Source: Sinotaia quadrata (lineage: Eukaryota; Mollusca; Gastropoda; Architaenioglossa; Viviparidae). From it: 64,000 bases of DNA. The first letter of the stretch is position 1. Each line of letters opens with the position of its first letter. The stretch lies in NCBI GenBank assembly GCA_028829895.1, contig CM054184.1, positions 51,047,201 to 51,111,200 on the forward strand. The letters run 5' to 3'. Made by a program: the position numbers and the translations under genes. Below are positions 63,201-64,000 of this stretch, piece after piece. The notes under the pieces were generated by a model. It searched no databases and was not told where the DNA came from. It saw only the letters and a list, made by a program, of their open reading frames with translations.

Positions 63201-63645
63201 AATGCAGCCTGATATTCGGTGTTAAAGGTTAAAGGATTTGACCTTTCCTCGACTCCTTTTTTTGGCGTGTTACGGATCTTACATCATATTTAAAGCTTTT
63301 CATTGTTAAGTCTGATGTACTTTCCTGTGTTTGATGTAGGGGATTCTAATTGAAGTTACAATTAGGATATCCCTGGTAATAGCAGGGATTTTTAAATCAC
63401 TGCTGACCTCGGGAGTTCATAAACTCAGAAGTTGCTTACCAACCATTTTTATCATCATCATCTGAAATCACCCACAAAAGACCATTTTTTAAATAATGCT
63501 TCAAGTAATAACAAATTATTAATTACTCTGTCTTGCAAAATGAAAATTGAAGAATGCAAAAAGCAAATACTTCTTTACTTTATCATTTTATAAAATAATA
63601 ATAATATGTAAAAATCACTTACCAGAAATTAATTGCAACCAACAT
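45085..63645 (-). CDS. MOB2: MOB kinase activator 2 (MOB2-like), complete, 5 coding exons
   Basis: Joining 63645-63623, 60320-60154, 51764-51668, 49801-49677 and 45536-45085 on the - strand gives 288 codons including stop (TAA), with consistent AG/GT sites and phase. The 287-residue product starts MLVAINFWKGRRKDKDSPTP. MOB features are clear: DTNEWLATHTISFFNHVNLM, EYCTSETC (Cys82, Cys87), LFPTKFGQEFPSSF, and AHVYHSH (His162, His167), then GHLNTLFTHFMVF and LIDEKETDVLQDL. The two cysteines and two histidines match the zinc ligands known from MOB1. Sequence such as FPTKFGQEFPSSF and HGHLNTL favours MOB2 over MOB1. In animals MOB2 binds NDR/STK38 kinases and affects morphogenesis and the Hippo-linked network. 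Residues 218-287 form a polar, acidic, Ser-rich tail. Other first exons may exist outside the window. Confidence 0.9.
46990..47245 (-). pseudogene. decayed LINE fragment, C-terminal end of reverse transcriptase
   Basis: On the - strand it reads CTPARSLYSSSDVHF, a stop, then ISKTKFKSVSTHLYIW. The CR1/L2-type LINE C-terminus commonly carries TPARSLRSSSD and K-TK-K-YG at this spacing. A short nucleotide block is also shared with the 62.3-kb fragment (CTTCT(A/G)GCAGGAGTG). The left limit is uncertain. It lies in the last MOB2 intron, in the same orientation as MOB2. Confidence 0.6.
47245..47665. repeat. 75-bp minisatellite, ~5-6 copies with internal deletions
   Basis: Units read AATGAGTCAGGTAATTAGAG, CTGTTTATACAATCAGTATT and CCCATCAATTTCTATATAAC. 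The first three copies are nearly identical; two middle copies are cut to about 40 bp. The array abuts the LINE fragment. Confidence 0.92.
47735..48705. repeat. 29-bp minisatellite, ~20 copies, split by an insertion
   Basis: Units read GTGAACATGTATAACTAATA followed by TAATGTGTA. Left block 47735-47831, right block 48226-48705. Copies at 48460-48660 are almost identical. Last MOB2 intron. Confidence 0.93.
47832..48225 (-). mobile_element. 394-bp retroposon-like insertion in the 29-bp array
   Basis: The insert is less AT-rich than its surroundings and starts on the + strand with ten Ts, i.e. a poly(A) tail in - orientation. GTGTAG flanks it on both sides (47826-47831 and 48226-48231), consistent with a target duplication, though the array itself contains this word. 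A perfect 13-bp inverted repeat, TTTTCTCCAGAGG (47851-47863) and its complement (47907-47919), lies next to the tail. A (GT)n run is at 48105-48120. It may be a SINE or processed RNA copy; I do not recognise the source RNA. Confidence 0.5.
49677..49801 (-). CDS. MOB2: MOB2 exon 4
   Basis: The acceptor (- strand) is TTGTTGCAG before 49801; the donor is TTTG/GTGAGT after 49677. It encodes QYHWQAEKGKKLKQSAPQYI, DHMMSYIQKSVTDETLFPTK and F, the central helices of the MOB fold. A 26-bp minisatellite begins within about 15 bp of the acceptor. Confidence 0.9.
49815..50190. repeat. 26-bp minisatellite, ~14 copies, abutting a MOB2 splice acceptor
   Basis: Units read GGAAACTAAATAAACTTCTA followed by CAGTCA. 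It begins about 12 bp from the acceptor of the exon ending at 49801, so the first units occupy the branch-point and pyrimidine region of that intron. Confidence 0.92.
50191..51300 (-). other. intron of MOB2, nothing recognised
   Basis: AT-rich. A short block with GTGTGAAACAGATGG is repeated near 50990 and 51046. No gene was seen. Confidence 0.4.
51305..51515. repeat. ~34-bp tandem repeat, ~6 copies
   Basis: Units contain GAGTTATTTAGTTTACTACC followed by CCAAGTCACATTCT, with moderate divergence. Confidence 0.8.
51668..51764 (-). CDS. MOB2: MOB2 exon 3, cysteine pair
   Basis: The acceptor (- strand) is TCTTTTGCAG before 51764; the donor is AATGT/GTGAGT after 51668. It encodes ISFFNHVNLMYGVVSEYCTS and ETCSSMVGPDN, carrying zinc ligands Cys82 and Cys87. 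A 100-bp duplication starts in the pyrimidine tract of its acceptor. Confidence 0.9.
51771..51960. repeat. 100-bp tandem duplication touching a splice acceptor
   Basis: AAGACAAGAGATAAAAACTA begins copies at 51771 and 51871, exactly 100 bp apart. The first copy starts inside the pyrimidine tract of the acceptor for the exon 51668-51764 (minus strand). Confidence 0.88.
51961..56205 (-). other. large MOB2 intron, left part
   Basis: AT-rich, with (AC)n at about 52384-52402, a long imperfect (TG)n at 54180-54257 and a G-rich patch at about 55834-55848. No exon with MOB similarity or other family was found here. Confidence 0.45.
54180..54257. repeat. (TG)n microsatellite, ~78 bp
   Basis: A long TG run with a single TATG interruption, ending in a GCATGCATG stretch. 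It is the longest simple repeat in the window. Confidence 0.95.
56205..56450. repeat. degenerate ~35-50-bp tandem repeat
   Basis: Words AATCATGTGAATTAAATAAG and TCAAATATAGT recur about five times. Confidence 0.6.
56585..56910. repeat. ~185-bp diverged duplication
   Basis: Both copies follow the order TGGTT(T/A)ATG, CATATAATCA-like, GATTTAAACA, a TATACTTAT-like block, CTTGAAAAATTGCTTAATAT-like, ending TAAAGTTC/TAAGTTC. MOB2 intron. Confidence 0.6.
59505..59715. repeat. ~64-bp tandem repeat, 3 copies
   Basis: Units contain CTACTGAAGATTCTTAGGAA, GGACAGAGTTGT and TTTTGGTGTG. Copies are moderately diverged. Confidence 0.8.
60154..60320 (-). CDS. MOB2: MOB2 exon 2
   Basis: The acceptor (- strand) is TGTTTACAG before 60320; the donor is CATA/GTAAGT after 60154. 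It encodes KGRRKDKDSPTPPISDEQKQ, YLEENCLRQRVIDADFYKLV and ELPPSLDTNEWLATH, the N-terminal arm and first helix of the MOB fold (L-P-x5-NEWLA). Confidence 0.9.
60321..63622 (-). other. first recognised MOB2 intron
   Basis: Apart from the decayed LINE fragment at 62335-62890 and a (TG)n run at about 61897-61918, this AT-rich intron shows no other feature. Confidence 0.5.
62335..62890 (-). pseudogene. decayed CR1-like LINE, reverse transcriptase C-terminal part
   Basis: On the - strand the frame reads INLKVNLVAPKIEKVYKFLP and IKFSQSLRNLYVY. A one-base shift then gives FDSPLSHTKPIDLQFFVEKH, and further on LLYSLLCDLPNCFMKHLQKF, QYTAAGIILRVPRID and finally FTPARSLHPSSD. This order parallels VRNLGVYFDS, SRLDYCNSLLYGLP, LQ-VQN-AARLI and TPARSLRSSSD of CR1/L2-type LINEs. 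Stops and frameshifts throughout mark it as dead. Same orientation as MOB2. Confidence 0.75.
63623..63645 (-). CDS. MOB2: MOB2 first coding exon (start codon)
   Basis: On the - strand, ATG TTG GTT GCA ATT AAT TTC TG is followed by the donor GTAAGT. The two leftover bases join the G that opens the next exon to make Trp8, giving MLVAINFWKGRRKDK. The ATG is the only recognised in-frame start; the frame stays open for some codons upstream, so a longer N-terminus cannot be excluded. Confidence 0.65.
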
Positions 63646-64000
63646 GCTAATATTGATTGGAAAGTCTGGTCTCCAGGACTCTAGAGAGTGTGATAATAAT
63701 GTGCGGCAAGTTGCATGCACAAACTACCTGTAATTTGCTAATGTTAATGATAATCTGATCCTGAGAATAAGGTATTTTTCTTTAACAAGTCACTCATGTC
63801 ATGTAACTGGCAACATTTCCACCCCTCCAAAAAGAAGTATTTGTTGTTTAAATGTTTCTTCATCTCAGAACCAGTATAAACGTAAGTTTTCTTGTTTGGT
63901 TCAATTTGGAGGGGTTTATTTTTGCAATCAGCAATGTCTTTTAATTCAACAATACTGGAGACTATGGATATGTTGGTTTTATTGCAACAATGAAAATATA
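63646..64000 (-). other. MOB2 5' flank, probable 5' UTR or promoter
   Basis: Upstream of the MOB2 start codon. I see no TATA box, CpG-rich block or other element that would fix a transcription start. Confidence 0.35.

Noticed and set aside
63225..63250. Inverted AGGTTA / TGACCT half sites (nuclear-receptor-like)
   Set aside because: A 7-bp spacer is not a standard arrangement and short half sites occur by chance; no supporting context.

Overview
This window is AT-rich eukaryotic (metazoan) DNA with intron-containing genes, long introns, LINE and DNA-transposon relics, and very many tandem repeats. Nothing is bacterial: there are no operons, CRISPR arrays or rRNA, and I recognised no tRNA. 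The conserved proteins, the Tigger-like, hAT-like and LINE relics, and the density of degenerate minisatellites fit an invertebrate such as a mollusc or another lophotrochozoan. That placement is an inference.

Two protein-coding genes can be rebuilt exon by exon from splice sites and reading phase. On the + strand, about 2.35-18.24 kb, ten exons encode the C-terminal 368 residues of a DUF4211-type protein resembling the QSER1/PRR12/CCDC82 group; its 5' exons lie outside the window or were not recognised. On the - strand, 63.65-45.09 kb, five coding exons give an apparently complete 287-residue MOB2-type kinase activator that keeps the C-x4-C and H-x4-H zinc ligands. The genes converge tail to tail across about 27 kb.

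Layout: 0-2.35 kb, unassigned with weak repeats. 2.35-18.24 kb, the DUF4211 gene, whose introns carry a 65-bp minisatellite (5.0-5.5 kb), a 187-bp hAT-like MITE with an 8-bp target duplication (8.2 kb), a repeat apparently seeded from an exon end and its splice donor (15.4-15.95 kb) and a 1.34-kb pogo/Tigger-like element (16.75-18.1 kb). 18.24-45.08 kb, intergenic or UTR, with a 5'-truncated LINE reverse transcriptase (27.2-28.1 kb) and a succession of unrelated degenerate minisatellites. 45.08-63.65 kb, MOB2, whose introns hold a 75-bp array, a 29-bp array split by a 394-bp retroposon-like insertion, a 26-bp array touching a splice acceptor, and two decayed LINE fragments.

The genes are not obviously linked in function. 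MOB2 proteins bind NDR/LATS-class kinases; DUF4211 proteins are mostly nuclear. The most distinctive trait of the window is how often new minisatellites have arisen, several touching splice sites. I found no convincing new multi-gene system.
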